Translations under genes and position numbers: made by a program
In this document: positions 12,118 through 22,560 of the stretch, piece by piece
Position numbering within the stretch: position 1 is the first letter of the stretch
Layout: each line of letters opens with the position of its first letter
Assembly: GCF_027579695.1 (NCBI RefSeq)
Contig: NC_083570.1
Location: 12,197,051 to 12,261,050, forward strand
Reading direction: 5' to 3'
DNA length: 64,000 bases
From: Neoarius graeffei
Taxonomy: Eukaryota; Chordata; Actinopteri; Siluriformes; Ariidae
The notes under the pieces: model-generated
Databases searched by the model: none
Seen by the model: only the letters and a program-made list of their open reading frames with translations
Told to the model about the DNA's origin: nothing

Positions 12118-12542
12118 TGCCTTTTGGCGGATGCCGCCTGAATCGCGCAGATCCGATTTTTTTTTTTTTAGGGGGGCGTTGGAGTGTCTGATTATAATTT
12201 CAAAGTAAATTCTGTATTAAAATTACTAAATAAGCAAATCCGTTACAGTCCATGAAACAGGAAGTATAAGGATGAGAAAAAAAAAACACTTTAAATCGCA
12301 AAGCTGTGCACATTTGCGCAGCCCGAACTGTGTGCAGGACTGCGCATATGTGCGCAGCTTCCCGATTTAAACCGTTTTTTTCTCATCCTTATACTTCCTG
12401 TTTCATGGACTGTAACGGATTTGCTTATTTAGTAATTTTAATACAGAATTTACTTTGAAATTATAATCAGACACTCCAACGCCCCCTAAAAAAAAAAAAA
12501 TCGGATCTGCGCGATTCAGGCGGCATCCACCAAAAGGCGTGT
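12118..12542. repeat. Long fold-back inverted repeat inside THAP element 1
   Basis: Two arms of about 200 bases are near-perfect reverse complements. The left arm begins GCCTTTTGGCGGATGCCGCC and the right arm ends GGCGGCATCCACCAAAAGGC. The centre near 12328 is itself partly palindromic (GCGCAGCCCGAACTG...). It is probably a MITE insertion. Confidence 0.85.
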
Positions 12543-12937
12543 TGTGAATATATAAAGTTGTATAAATCAGACAGCCTTTAAAGTTTGATGAAGGCAGTTT
12601 CAGGCTTTGGAGCAGGCTTTGGCAGTTTCAGGCTTTGGCAGCCCTGCATAGTCACTTGAAAATGCATCTTTGTCCACTTCGTAAGGGTCAATTCCCCCAA
12701 TCAAGGCCAGTTTGGCTGCATACCGTTGTCGTGAGATGTCGTCTAATGTATCTATATACTTCTGTTTGCTTGATTTTGCCGACATTGATCTTTATTTTAG
12801 AAAGCTGACTATATAACTTCATAAATTCATCCGAGATAACGTAGCCGGTAGTGGCGATGGTCCGTTTTGTTTGCCCCCCAAGATGACGGCTCGGGGGCAT
12901 TCCCCAGAATGCCGTGACGTCAGTGAAAACTATCTAT

Positions 12938-14386
12938 AGACCCTTTTCACATGACGTCACGACAAACGTGGCCGCCATTTTGGACATGTACTACCAGTAG
13001 TTTACCACAGCCAGCATTGAGGAATGGCAGCAAAGAAAGTGTTTATTTTCAGCAAGACTTCCATCATGCCACTATATTGTTGTGCACCTGGATGTAGTAA
13101 CCATCAACAAACAAGGCAAGGGTTATCATTTTATCGGATCCCGGTAGATGCTGACCGACAGAGAAGATGGATAGCGGCCATAAACAGGAAAGATTGGCAG
13201 CCCTCGGCATACCAGCGCTTGTGCAATGACCACTTTGTTGGAGGTAAGACGAATAAAATTAGCCAGAAAAGGCATTACATTGCTGTTAACATTCTGTGGC
13301 GGCGAGTGTGTAACCAAATAGGCTAAAATAACCCATTGTAACCTCTTTGTTCTTCTGTAGTAGCTATTAGCTAACGACATTAGCTAGCGTTGTGTTCCTT
13401 TGCTGTTGGTAGACTGTAGGACAGATCAGAGGCAGTGTCCTACAAACAGCGCTTAATTTGAGGGGAGCAAGCCGGAGCGCGCTCCGGAACCTCGGGCGTT
13501 GGCTCCGGCAGCTATTTACACTGGATCCGGTGATCCGACACCTCTTTTGACTATGTAACAAAAAAAAAAAAAAAAAAAAAACAAATAATTAAATAAAAAA
13601 ATGCAAGTTTATTTAGTGTTAATGTCTGATTTTGATATCTGTCTTGTTGGTGATTTCTCTCATGAAACGACATCCACAAAATATCTGCAGATGAACTTAA
13701 TTTACAGTGTTATTACAAAACATGCCCAGAAGCGCAGCGCCGCGCCCCCCTCCCCCCCTCTTTTTTCCCCGCTCCGGAGCCGCTCATCCTCTGCGCTCTG
13801 GGACCTCCCACTTTACAAATTAAGCACTGCCTACAAAGTGTTCAAAACAATAGGAGCATGTATTTGTCTCTTAAATCCAGGCCGTTCCCTGTAATCTGTA
13901 ACAACGGTTGGAGAAAGTAATGGCAAATAGTGAGTGCACAAACCATAGAAGGTAAACTGTACACAGCGCCAGGGCAGTGTGATGGTATGTCTACTTTTAG
14001 ATTGTGTTAGCTTATCAATGAACACACTCGTCACCCGACGAGTTTCACGTCTTTACGACGGATACTTAAATGTGTGCTAGGTATTATTGTTGCAGTCTAA
14101 GCAGTCATTGCAGCAGCTAGATGAGCGAGAACCGAAAGGGTCTGTGCCATAAACCGTTATTTCTGTACGGCGTTACTAATGTGTCGTTACTGTTATTTCT
14201 CCCTCTGCTCGCCCTGTAAATGCCCTACGTCGCTGGATAGCGAAGGTGTTTTCTGCATCTCGCTCCTTTTTCTTGTATGTTCTCCGTTTGTCGCCTTCCT
14301 CGCATTCAAACCAATTCGAGCCGAAGTCCGCTACATGTCCAAAATGGTGGTCGCGTTTACGAAGGTCACGTGACTGAAAAGGGTCT
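12938..14386 (+). mobile_element. P/THAP-like DNA transposon 2 in LINE-B
   Basis: The ends are AGACCCTTTTCACATGACG and the inverted GTGACTGAAAAGGGTCT. The flank at left is CTATCTAT (shared with element 1) and at right ATAGATAG (14387-14394). Removing both elements and one ATAGATAG restores the LINE-B frame (FRLSIEKTK). It carries a THAP exon at 13066-13243. A C-rich, T-rich segment at 13740-13800 has no known role. Confidence 0.75.
13066..13243 (+). CDS. THAP zinc-finger exon of element 2, intact domain
   Basis: The frame starts MPLYCCAPGCSNHQQTRQGL and keeps every THAP hallmark: the Cys pair CAPGC, the FYRIP block, the Trp in RRWIAAINRKDW, and the CNDHFVGG end with the last Cys and His. A GTAAGA splice donor follows directly. 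It reads as a first exon of about 60 residues of a P-element-type transposase. No downstream catalytic exon is seen in the element, so only the DNA-binding part could be made. An upstream in-frame ATG at 13024 would add 14 residues. Confidence 0.7.
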
Positions 14387-14889
14387 ATAGATAGTCTAAA
14401 ACCCCATTTCCTTCCCCAATCGTCCACCAGGGTTAGAGCTTCCTGCACCTTCTTCAGGGTGTACTTCACATTCTTCCCCCTTTTCCATATCCTACCCTCA
14501 TCTGCAAATAGCGACTTTCCAATCCCTGGCTGAACATTAGAAAAAATATCATTAATCCTTATATTGAAAAGTAATGGACTAATAACACTGCCTTGTGGAA
14601 TCCCATTTTCAACCATACACCTTCTAGATATTTCTTTCCCCATTTTCACTACCCAGTTAAACAAATTTCCCCCAATCCCTAGCATATGCATTTTGATTAA
14701 AAGACCCTCTACCCATAGCATATGCTTTTTCCACATCTAAAAATACTACAACAGTCTCTTTCTTTACTTGTGCTTTTCTTATTTCATCCTCAAGACATAT
14801 GATTGAATCAATAGTACTTCTCCCCTTTCTAAAACCACTCTGATAGCTAGCCATCAACCCCCTTTCTTCAATAAAGTGCATTAACCTTC
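14387..14889 (-). pseudogene. LINE-B ORF2, reverse transcriptase palm
   Basis: The - strand reads EERGLMASYQSGFRKGRSTI, then ETVVVFLDVEKAY, VENGIPQGSVISPLLFNIRI and SLFADEGRIW. These are the standard LINE reverse transcriptase motifs. The catalytic FADD is FADE here, so the second Asp is lost. A frameshift follows EKAY. Confidence 0.85.
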
Positions 14890-15365
14890 CAGGGTTCTCC
14901 ACGGATTGAAAATACAGGGGGGTGGGGGTCAATCGGATGACCTTGAAACAAATTTGCATAAATTTACATATGTCATTTGCATAAAATACTCTCAAATAGT
15001 AATCATTTAGAATAGAGGAATCAATTGGACCGATACAAAATCAATTTGGATCGATGTTTTCGATGTCGACAGTGGAACGCTTACGCGTAAAACCGAATCG
15101 CTCGAGAGACATTTCGACAGAGTGTACGCACTTCAAGAGCTACAGTAACACTGACAGCCAGGTTATATCCTCACGGTTTTATAGGCAATATCACGCTTGC
15201 CGCACCAACTTCGAACTTTTTGTTTTTAATCCTTTATTTCTCTGCCGACAATAACAATCAGTTATCTCGAACTTGGTGTCAATTCGCACGTTATTATAAA
15301 GGCGTGTTGTCTCCCGGCGCAAGAACAATGTGTCAAAAACGCCGAAGTGTGAAACGCTTTTCTTA

Positions 15366-16025
15366 TGGCCCTTTTCCAGCTCACTTCAGCCCAACACAGC
15401 TCGCGTTTCGACTACCTCAGAGCGGCATGACTCAGCTCGCTTCAGCCCTACTCAGCACCCAAAACTCGCACAGTTTTGGAGTGGGGCTGAAGCGAGCCAA
15501 ACCGAGCTGAGTGGGGCTAGGGGCGTGAGGAGACACTCCCCTGTGCACTGATTGGTGAAGAGGAGTGTCCTCACATGCCCACACACGCCCCGCGAGCACG
15601 CTGGGAACCGTCAACACCGTAAACCCGGAAGAAGAATAATTACGAATTATGAGAATTTCTGAAGCCTTATGCGCCTCGCCTCATCTATACGCTCTTGCCA
15701 GTATCTGTTGGCGTTGGCGGTGACAACAAGCCACAGCACCAAGACCAGCAACACTAACGACTCCATGTCCTCCATGTTTATTGTTTACTATCCGGGTCGT
15801 GAGACTACCGCTTAAAAGGTCACTGATGTCACTGTTTGCACCGCCTAACGACATCACGTGACGTCCACCCACTTTCGCTAACTCCACCCAATGTGTCCAC
15901 CCACTTCCAGCCAGCACGGTTCAGCGCGGTTGTAGTCGAAATGCAACTCCAACAGCCCCACTCAGCTCGACTCAGCACGGTACGGCTCAGCCCAGCCCAG
16001 CCGCGTTGGTAGTGGAAAAGCGGCA
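15366..16025 (-). mobile_element. Harbinger-like element, copy 1 (TGGCCC ... GCGGCA)
   Basis: The ends TGGCCCTTTTCCA and GTAGTGGAAAAGCGGCA are inverted. The left flank is TTA and the right flank TTT, a decayed 3-base duplication. It is about 90% identical by eye to copy 2 at 21061-21723. The - strand from about 15774 encodes a short leader-like segment MEDMESLVLLVLVLWLVVTA ending RIRLQKFS, which resembles the N-terminus of a Harbinger nuclease. Confidence 0.8.
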
Positions 16026-16158
16026 TTTGACTATAATCGTCAGACTGACTAAACTAATTGCTGGTAAATGAGTTTCACACTCGGGTGTTGTCGAGTTGTC
16101 GGTACTCCAACAGAGAAAGGCCATCTGTCACAAAGAAAACAAAGGGACGTCTCTTCCT

Positions 16159-17400
16159 CATACCTGCCAACCTTGAAAAAAACTTGAGTACAATTTTACA
16201 ATTTCATGAGTACCCCCCCTCGCGTCAACCTCACCCCAACCCGGCACACATGCGCCCCCACAGACCACAACCAGCAGATCAAAAACACACTTTCAATCCA
16301 GTTTTATTGATTGACCTTGTTTTGTAAAACATTCCTATTGATAGACTTTGGGAAGCTGTTATTGATGGCTCTTGGGAACTTCCTTCCGTTTTGAAAAGCA
16401 CAACAAACATTAAATACATGTGCAAATGAAATGAAATTAAACCAGAGCCACTCTTTCAAAATAAATAACACATTAAATTAATACAGTATGTAAAAAAGGC
16501 ACTTTCAACACAAAACATGGTATGCACAAATTTCCCATGCAATAGGTTTAGACTTTTGCATTTTTTAACATGTTGGAAGTATACTGCATTATACAGTAAA
16601 AATATTGCAATACAGTACCACTGCAGTATTTTGTAGTATGCCTTTTTCATGTGCAAACTATTGCATTTCGCATTCAAAATATTGAATTTACTGCAGTAAT
16701 ACTGTAGAAAAAAAAAAAGCATTTGATACTGCAGTACCATGCAGGTTTTTTCATAAGAGGGATGACCAATTTTCGACTTCACATCATCTGCAAACATTCT
16801 AGGCTACCACTGACAGAAGTTACCGACTGCCCTTAAGATATACAACACGCTACGTTTTGTTGAGCACATCAATAAAGTAGTACTTATAGTGATTCAATGA
16901 GAGCGCGAGAGGAATTGTAATCAGGTTTCGTTGGTTACCGCATCGAATATGCAACCTCGAGTGACGGCTTCGAAGTTAAATGAAGAACTAGCCTGTACTG
17001 TTGGTGTTGTAAATGCACAAAATAACGGCTAGGAAGCTCGAGTACACATGAAACACAACCGTTTCTGTTACAAATATAAAAACGACGTCTCTAACCGACA
17101 TTTCAATCCCCGACTCACTCTAGCCACCTGGCTGCACTCAAGTCAGAGACGTGAAGGAGGAAGGGGAGGGGCTGAAGAGGGCAGAGCCACATGCTCTGGA
17201 AGAGGGGCGGGGGGATTGGGCAAAGCGTTCCATTCTGGCTTTGAGTTTTCTCACAGATCAGCGGCATCAACTTCAGCGAGAACTTGACTGAAATGCAAGT
17301 TTGGACGATATGCGTACTTTTTAATGTCAAAACGTACAGTCGTACAATGAGGTAAAAATTCGTAGCGGCTACGCAAGATGCGTACAGGTTGGCAGGTATG
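16159..17400. mobile_element. DNA transposon with ends CATACCTGCCAACCTT, 6-base TSD CTTCCT
   Basis: CATACCTGCCAACCTT on the left matches the inverted GGTTGGCAGGTATG on the right. CTTCCT is duplicated at 16153-16158 and 17401-17406. I see no transposase. The interior holds a run of short inverted segments around 16480-16750 rich in GCAGTA. Confidence 0.75.
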
Positions 17401-17497
17401 CTTCCTTTTGTAAAGGGGCGGCAGAAATTAAACGGGGGCGGGAATCACAGAAAGGGGGGGCGGCCCGCACCTCTAAAACCCCTCGTGGAGAACCCTG

Positions 17498-17832
17498 CCT
17501 TCCATTAACCAACCTTTCCATTAATTTACCTAAATGAGAAGTTAAAGCTATTGGCCGACAATTTGCTGGGTTACTAGCATCTTTTCCCGGTTTTCTTATT
17601 GGAACAATGACTACCTCCTTCCACCCTATAGGAATCTTTCCTTCCTCCCAAACTTTATTAAATACATTTAAAACCTTCTGAATTCCCTTAAGTGTCTTAA
17701 CATGCTATAACAAAGATCATCTTCACCAGGGGCTTAATTCTTACACCTATCCAATGCATTTCTTAATTCTCTCAGTGTGAATGGAAGATTATATTTATCC
17801 TCTAATTTTCCCTTCTTTTGAATAACCTCTGC
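17498..17832 (-). pseudogene. LINE-B ORF2, N-terminal part of the reverse transcriptase
   Basis: The - strand reads LINE reverse transcriptase fingers, with NRPIALTSHLGKLMERLV in the LTS-KLMER region and, upstream, EVIQKKGKLEDKYNLPFTLR. It joins to 18777 once the third THAP element is removed. Confidence 0.75.
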
Positions 17833-18776
17833 ATATAGACCCCTTCCCACTGACGTCACCCGAAACCGGAAGTAAACAAACCCTGCGCCATATTGGAAGA
17901 CCAACAAACTCGTGATTAGGGGGAAATAACGGCAGCGCGCGGTATGTGAACCCACGAGGCACTTGGTTCATCAAAAACCTACAATGGTAAACTTTTGTGC
18001 TGTGTTAGGGTTCTAACAAAGCTGATGGGAAAGGTGAAAAGAAGTCTTTCTACAGAATACCAGCTGTGATTGAGACACAAGGGGAGCAAACCAAGGAGCT
18101 TTCTGCCAGGAGACAGCGAGAGGATTTAGCTGCTTTATGCAGAGCTGATCTGAATACTTCTCGTCTACAACAATACAGAATATGTTCAGACCATTTTGTT
18201 ACTGGTAAGTCACTAGGCTAGAGTGTTGTAGAACATTTTTTTTAAAATGTTTACTGAATAAAAACATCCTTAATTTTATCACATTTATGTATTTCATTTC
18301 TTTCTTTTGTTTTAATTTTCCTCCCTCCATCCCTCTTTGGATTTTAAATATAGTTTTTCCCCATGTCCAAATAATTAAAATATATATAAATAAAAAAAAG
18401 AGATAAGTAGTAAATCAAAAATAAATGAAATTAAAAAAAATCCATAACAGTATGAATACAGATTGCAATAGTGGTCAAGCGCTATAATTTTTTTTAACAT
18501 GATAGTGGAGAATTTCATTTAATCTGCACTGATTATTATATGAAATATAAATGAACAAATTCTGAACAGGTCTTTCATAGAATGGAACAACTGTTCATGT
18601 AGTAAAGAAAACACTTAACATGTTAATAAAAGAAAATTTGCTGCTACATTTCAGGTGTAGTTTGTTTTATGTATGCATGTATGTATGTACTTGCATAGAT
18701 GTGTACTTGGTCTTCCAATATGGCGCCCTAACAAAATCTCGCGGTGCGGTGACGTCACCGCTTTCGCCCTCTATAT
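17833..18776 (+). mobile_element. P/THAP-like DNA transposon 3 in LINE-B
   Basis: The left end ATATAGACCCCTTCCCACTG runs into ACGTCAC, and the right end is GTGACGTCACCGC with CTATAT. GACGTCAC near each end is shared with elements 1 and 2. It encodes a THAP-type exon at 17984-18204. The rest is AT-rich and non-coding. Confidence 0.7.
17984..18204 (+). pseudogene. THAP zinc-finger exon of element 3, frameshifted
   Basis: It starts MVNFCAVLGF and then runs into a stop. In the next frame it continues SNKADGKGEKKSFYRIPAV, then QREDLAALCRADLN and RICSDHFVTG before a GTAAGT donor. Compared with a THAP finger, a short deletion near 18008 has removed the second Cys. The other zinc ligands (C and H of CSDHF) remain. 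Confidence 0.75.
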
Positions 18777-19211
18777 GCTCCTTGTTTCTTCCCTACCTCT
18801 TCTTTCTTCTGATAGATAATCAGAACTATGCAACTTAGTGTGTTTACCATCATTTCTGCTTTCTCTAGGTTTGATATAGCCAACTGATTTCCATCTGAAA
18901 GGATTGGGTAATTCCACTCTCTTCTATTACCTTCCATCTTTTTAATCATTCTTCATACGCCATTTATATCAGTAGTATTTCCAATTGAACTACAATAATT
19001 CCTCCAGTATGATCTTTTCCTTCGTCTTACCGTCCTTCTCACTACTGCCTGTGCTTGCTTAAAATCAATCATATGTTGAAAGTTATGAGTTCTTTTTAAC
19101 CTTCTAAAGGCTCTGTTCCTTTCTCTAATAACCTCTTCACATTTAACATTCCACCATGGGACCGCTTTTCTTATTAGTTTTCCTGAACTTTTTGGTATTG
19201 TAGCCATATTA
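18777..19211 (-). pseudogene. LINE-B ORF2, linker between endonuclease and reverse transcriptase
   Basis: The - strand reads AVPWWNVKCEEVIRERNRAF, then RRKRSYWRNYCSSIGNTTDI and IKKMEGNRREWNYPIL. PWWN followed by a basic segment is usual for this linker. An L2-type LINE splits it from the endonuclease. Confidence 0.75.
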
Positions 19212-20054
19212 GTGATTAGCAGCACCGGAGCACCCCAGGGCACGGTGCTGGCCCCTCTTCTCTTCACCCTGTACACCGCGGACTTCTGCTACAACTCGGA
19301 GCTGTGTCACATTCAGAAGTTCGCCGATGACACAGCCATCGTTGGGTGTATCAGTGACGACAGAGAGGAGGAGTATAGAAGCCTGGTGAGGGACTTTGCT
19401 GTGTGGTGCAACAGGAACCATCTGCAGCTCAACACCTTGAAGACCAAGGAGCTGGTCATTGACTTTGGGAGGTCCAGACCAAGATCACGACCAGTTCTGA
19501 TCGAGGGAGTCAAGGTGGAGGCTGTAGATTCCTACAAGTACCTCGGGCTGTGGCTGGACAGCAAGCTGGACTGGACTTGCAACACCAATCACTTATACAG
19601 GAAGGGACAGAGCAGGCTATACTTCCTTAGGAGGCTGCGGTCCTTTAACATCTGCAGGAAACTCCTGTGGATGTTCTATCAGTCCGTGGTCACCAGTGTC
19701 CTGTTTTACACCGTGGTGTGCTGGGGGGGCAGCACATCCAAGAAGGACACATCCAGGCTGGACAAACTGATCAGGCGGGCCGGCTCTGTGGTCAGCATGA
19801 AGCTGGACACTCTGGTGACGGTGGCAGAGAAGAGGTCTATGGACAAACTATTGAACATCATGGATGATGCCAGTCACCCTCTGCACACTGTCATCAGCAA
19901 CCAGAAGAGCCTGTTCAGTGACAGAATGCTCCTTCCCAAGCGCAGGATGAACAGACTCAAAAACTCCTTTATCCCTCACACCATCAGACTGTACAACTCC
20001 TCTCTGGAGGGGAGGAGGGGTGACAGGAGGACAGAGGATGGGAAGGAGCAGTAG
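19212..20054 (+). CDS. L2-type reverse transcriptase, C-terminal fragment
   Basis: The frame is open for 280 codons. It begins inside the palm at STGAPQGTVLAPLLFTLYT and keeps the catalytic motif QKFADDTAIVG. It then runs through LQLNTLKTKELVIDFGR, YKYLGLWLDSKLDW and the CWGGS thumb segment to the stop at 20052. The fingers and endonuclease are missing because of 5' truncation, which is the usual fate of a LINE copy. The open frame suggests a fairly recent insertion. There is no proper start codon, so it is not a functional gene. Confidence 0.8.
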   Translation: MISSTGAPQGTVLAPLLFTLYTADFCYNSELCHIQKFADDTAIVGCISDDREEEYRSLVRDFAVWCNRNHLQLNTLKTKELVIDFGRSRPRSRPVLIEGVKVEAVDSYKYLGLWLDSKLDWTCNTNHLYRKGQSRLYFLRRLRSFNICRKLLWMFYQSVVTSVLFYTVVCWGGSTSKKDTSRLDKLIRRAGSVVSMKLDTLVTVAEKRSMDKLLNIMDDASHPLHTVISNQKSLFSDRMLLPKRRMNRLKNSFIPHTIRLYNSSLEGRRGDRRTEDGKEQ

Positions 20055-20274
20055 CCTAGCCTAGCAATAAGCAATACCGGACAATGTGCAGTCTCTCTCC
20101 TGCCGCCGCCCCCCTCCCCATATCTTATTCTTTTTATATTTGTATATGTAAATACTTAATTTATCTACAAGTTCTCTCTATTTCTTTCTCCGTTTATCTG
20201 TAATGATGCTGCTGGAATCTTAATTTCCCTGAGGGAACCCTCTCAAAGGGATCAATAAAGTTTTATCTAATCTA
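19212..20274 (+). mobile_element. L2-type LINE, 5'-truncated, inserted in LINE-B
   Basis: It has one open frame (below) followed by a short 3' UTR with CCTCTCAAAGGGATCAATAA and a TATCTAATCTAA tail, typical of fish L2 elements. ATTA flanks both sides (19208-19211, 20275-20278), and LINE-B reads in frame across the join (LRQSI, NMATIPKSS). Confidence 0.85.
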
Positions 20275-20894
20275 ATTAATACTCTGTCGCAACTCAATTT
20301 CATCATCATCATCTGTTTCTTGGACTGAACTAATATACAAGTCACTCATTTCTATAAATCTCTCCCAGTCTGCCTTTTTGAAAATCCACTTTCCATGACT
20401 ATCTTCTGTGCTCAACCTTACATCAACATTCAGTTTACATATAAATCGGGTAATGGTCACTTCCAATAGTGCTTTCTCCATACACTTCCCACTCACACTT
20501 GGGCGCCAATTTACTGGACAAAAACGTGAGGTCTAGTACTGATTCTTTACTCGTTCTTATATCTATCCTCGTCCCTCTACCATCATTCACACAAACTAAA
20601 TTCCGATCATTCATCATCTCCTCAATCACCTGTCCATTACTGTCTGTCTTTTCCCCTCCCCACATTGTATTACGAGCATTAAAATCTCTGCACCATATAA
20701 CATTATCTCTATCCTGTCCTTCTATTTCCTCTAGTTCATTTAATTCTAACAGTTTACAAGGGTTATAATAATAATTTATTACTACTATTTTCTTTTTATC
20801 AGCCCATACTTCCAGTACCACATATTCTTGTTCCTTACCTGTACCCAACACCCTATGAGGCACACCCTGCCTTCCAAAGGTAGTACAGTCCCCA
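20275..20894 (-). pseudogene. LINE-B ORF2, AP-like endonuclease
   Basis: The - strand reads QEYVVLEVWADKKKIVVINY, then NVIWCRDFNARNTMWGGEKT, RTSKESVLDLTFLSSKL and GSDHYPIYM. These are the DFN, LD-T and SDH-P blocks of LINE AP endonucleases. The usual G before DFN is R here. The N-terminal part is cut by the insertion at 20895. Confidence 0.85.
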
Positions 20895-21060
20895 GGCCAT
20901 TATAAAAAAATGTTACGTTTCCGGTCCACCGGCCGGGTGAGTGCTGTTTGTGCGGTTGAAATTTTTTTTTTAAAAAAACACCGGTTTTTCAACATTTTTT
21001 TCGGGTTCGTAAATCTAAAATCGAACTTGACATTTACGCATTCCCAGGGCTTTCCACTAA

Positions 21061-21723
21061 TGGCCCTTTTCCACTACCCTTTTTCAGCTCACTTCAGCCC
21101 AACACAGCTCGCATTTCGACTACCTCAGAGCAGCACGACTCAGCTCGGTTCAGCCCTACTCAGCACCCAAAACTCGCACGGTTTTGGAGTGGGGCTGAAG
21201 CGAGCCAAACCGAGCCGAGTGAGGCTAGGGGCGTGAGCAGACACTCCCCTGTGCACTGATTGGTGAGGAGGAGTGTCCTCACATGCCCACACACGCCCCG
21301 CGAGCACGCTGGGATCTGTAAACACCGTAAACCCGGAAGAAGAAGAATTACGAATTACGAGAATTTCTGAAGCCTTATGCGCCTCGCCTCATCTATACGC
21401 TCTTGCCAGTATCTGTTGGCGTTGTCGGTGACAACAAGCCACAGCACCAAGACCAGCAACACTAACGACTCCATGTCCTCCATGTTTATTGTTTACTATC
21501 CGGGTCGTGAGACTACCGCTTAAAAGATCACTGATGTCACTGTTTGCGCCACCTAACGACATCACGTGACGTCCAACCACTTTCGCTAACTCCACCCAAT
21601 GTGTCCACCCACTTCCAGCCAGCGCGGTTGTAGTCGAAATGCAACTCCAACAGCCCCACTCAGCTCGACTCAGCACGGCACGGCTCAGCCCAACTCAGCC
21701 GCGTTGGTAGTGGAAAAGCGGCA
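21061..21723 (-). mobile_element. Harbinger-like element, copy 2, TSD TAA
   Basis: TGGCCCTTTTCCACTACC and GTAGTGGAAAAGCGGCA are inverted ends, and TAA flanks both sides (21058-21060, 21724-21726). The related element in intron 18 shows the unoccupied site (CCACTAAGGCTCG near 57650) with a single TAA, which proves the insertion. Confidence 0.9.
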
Positions 21724-22560
21724 TAAGGCTCGTACTAGCCAGCCATGACAAATAAGTAGCCAGCCGGGGGGGATTAAACACAAAATAAACTCCTGTGCAT
21801 GCAGTTCCCAGGATTAAATGTATTTTCCACAGACCATTTATTTATTCACTTTACTCAAATACAAAGTAAAATGGCAGTAAATCTTTTCTTTTCTTGCATA
21901 TTGCATCATGAGGCGTTCCTGGCTTGTAAATCTCTTATTTTCGGTGCAGGACACATTCACGCAGCTGAGCATGCTATGAATCAACAGCGACAACGGTCTG
22001 CAGTGGGGCTACACAATTACACACTCAGTGAACATTTCTCCATTTGTGTATGAAAATACACTCCAACCACTCAGTTTGGGTTCATTTACAACCAACGGTG
22101 TCTTTTGACGCCAGCACGTAATTGAACGAGAGAAGACTGGTTTACCGGAGACAAAATAAGCGTTATCTCTGCTTCTGTTCCCTCCGACAGCCCAGACACA
22201 CTACTGCCTCCGCTGAGTGCGTGCGCACACTGCATGTCGGGGCCGCGGATGAGTTACTCTCCCTTGAGCAACGAAGTCGGCGGGGAATTTGTGGTTATTA
22301 TCGGTACAAACAGCGCGAATCACAACTTAAATGAGTGCGGTTCAGTTTGACATTATTGTCAGTCCGTTAGATAAACATTTAATTTTATTAAAATCGAAAA
22401 TTAATATTTAGAGCCTGTGGGCTACAAAAATAAGTCATTAAAGTAGCCGGCTGGACTTAATTGTGTAGCTGGCAGACGGCGCTTGTGGAAAGCCCTGCAT
22501 TCCGCGCAGAGTATAGAACTGAATCAGCTCTGCGCATGCGCCGTGCGGCACAAAAAAATG

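Larger units (their letters stand above)
11510..12929 (+). mobile_element. P/THAP-like DNA transposon 1 in LINE-B
   Basis: The ends TTTTCACATGACGTCAC and GTGACGTCAGTGAAAA are inverted repeats. The left flank is ATAGATAG (11502-11509) and the right flank is its reverse complement CTATCTAT (12930-12937). It encodes one THAP-type exon (11655-11864) and contains a fold-back unit (12118-12542). No catalytic transposase domain is seen, so it is non-autonomous. Confidence 0.75.
14890..17497. mobile_element. CAGGGT-ended hAT-like element in LINE-B, 5-base TSD CCTTC, composite
   Basis: The ends CAGGGTTCTCCACG and CGTGGAGAACCCTG are inverted repeats. CCTTC flanks both sides (14885-14889, 17498-17502), and removal restores the LINE-B frame (LVNGRLM). 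It is expanded by a Harbinger-like element (15366-16025) and by another element (16159-17400). No transposase is recognisable. Confidence 0.8.
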
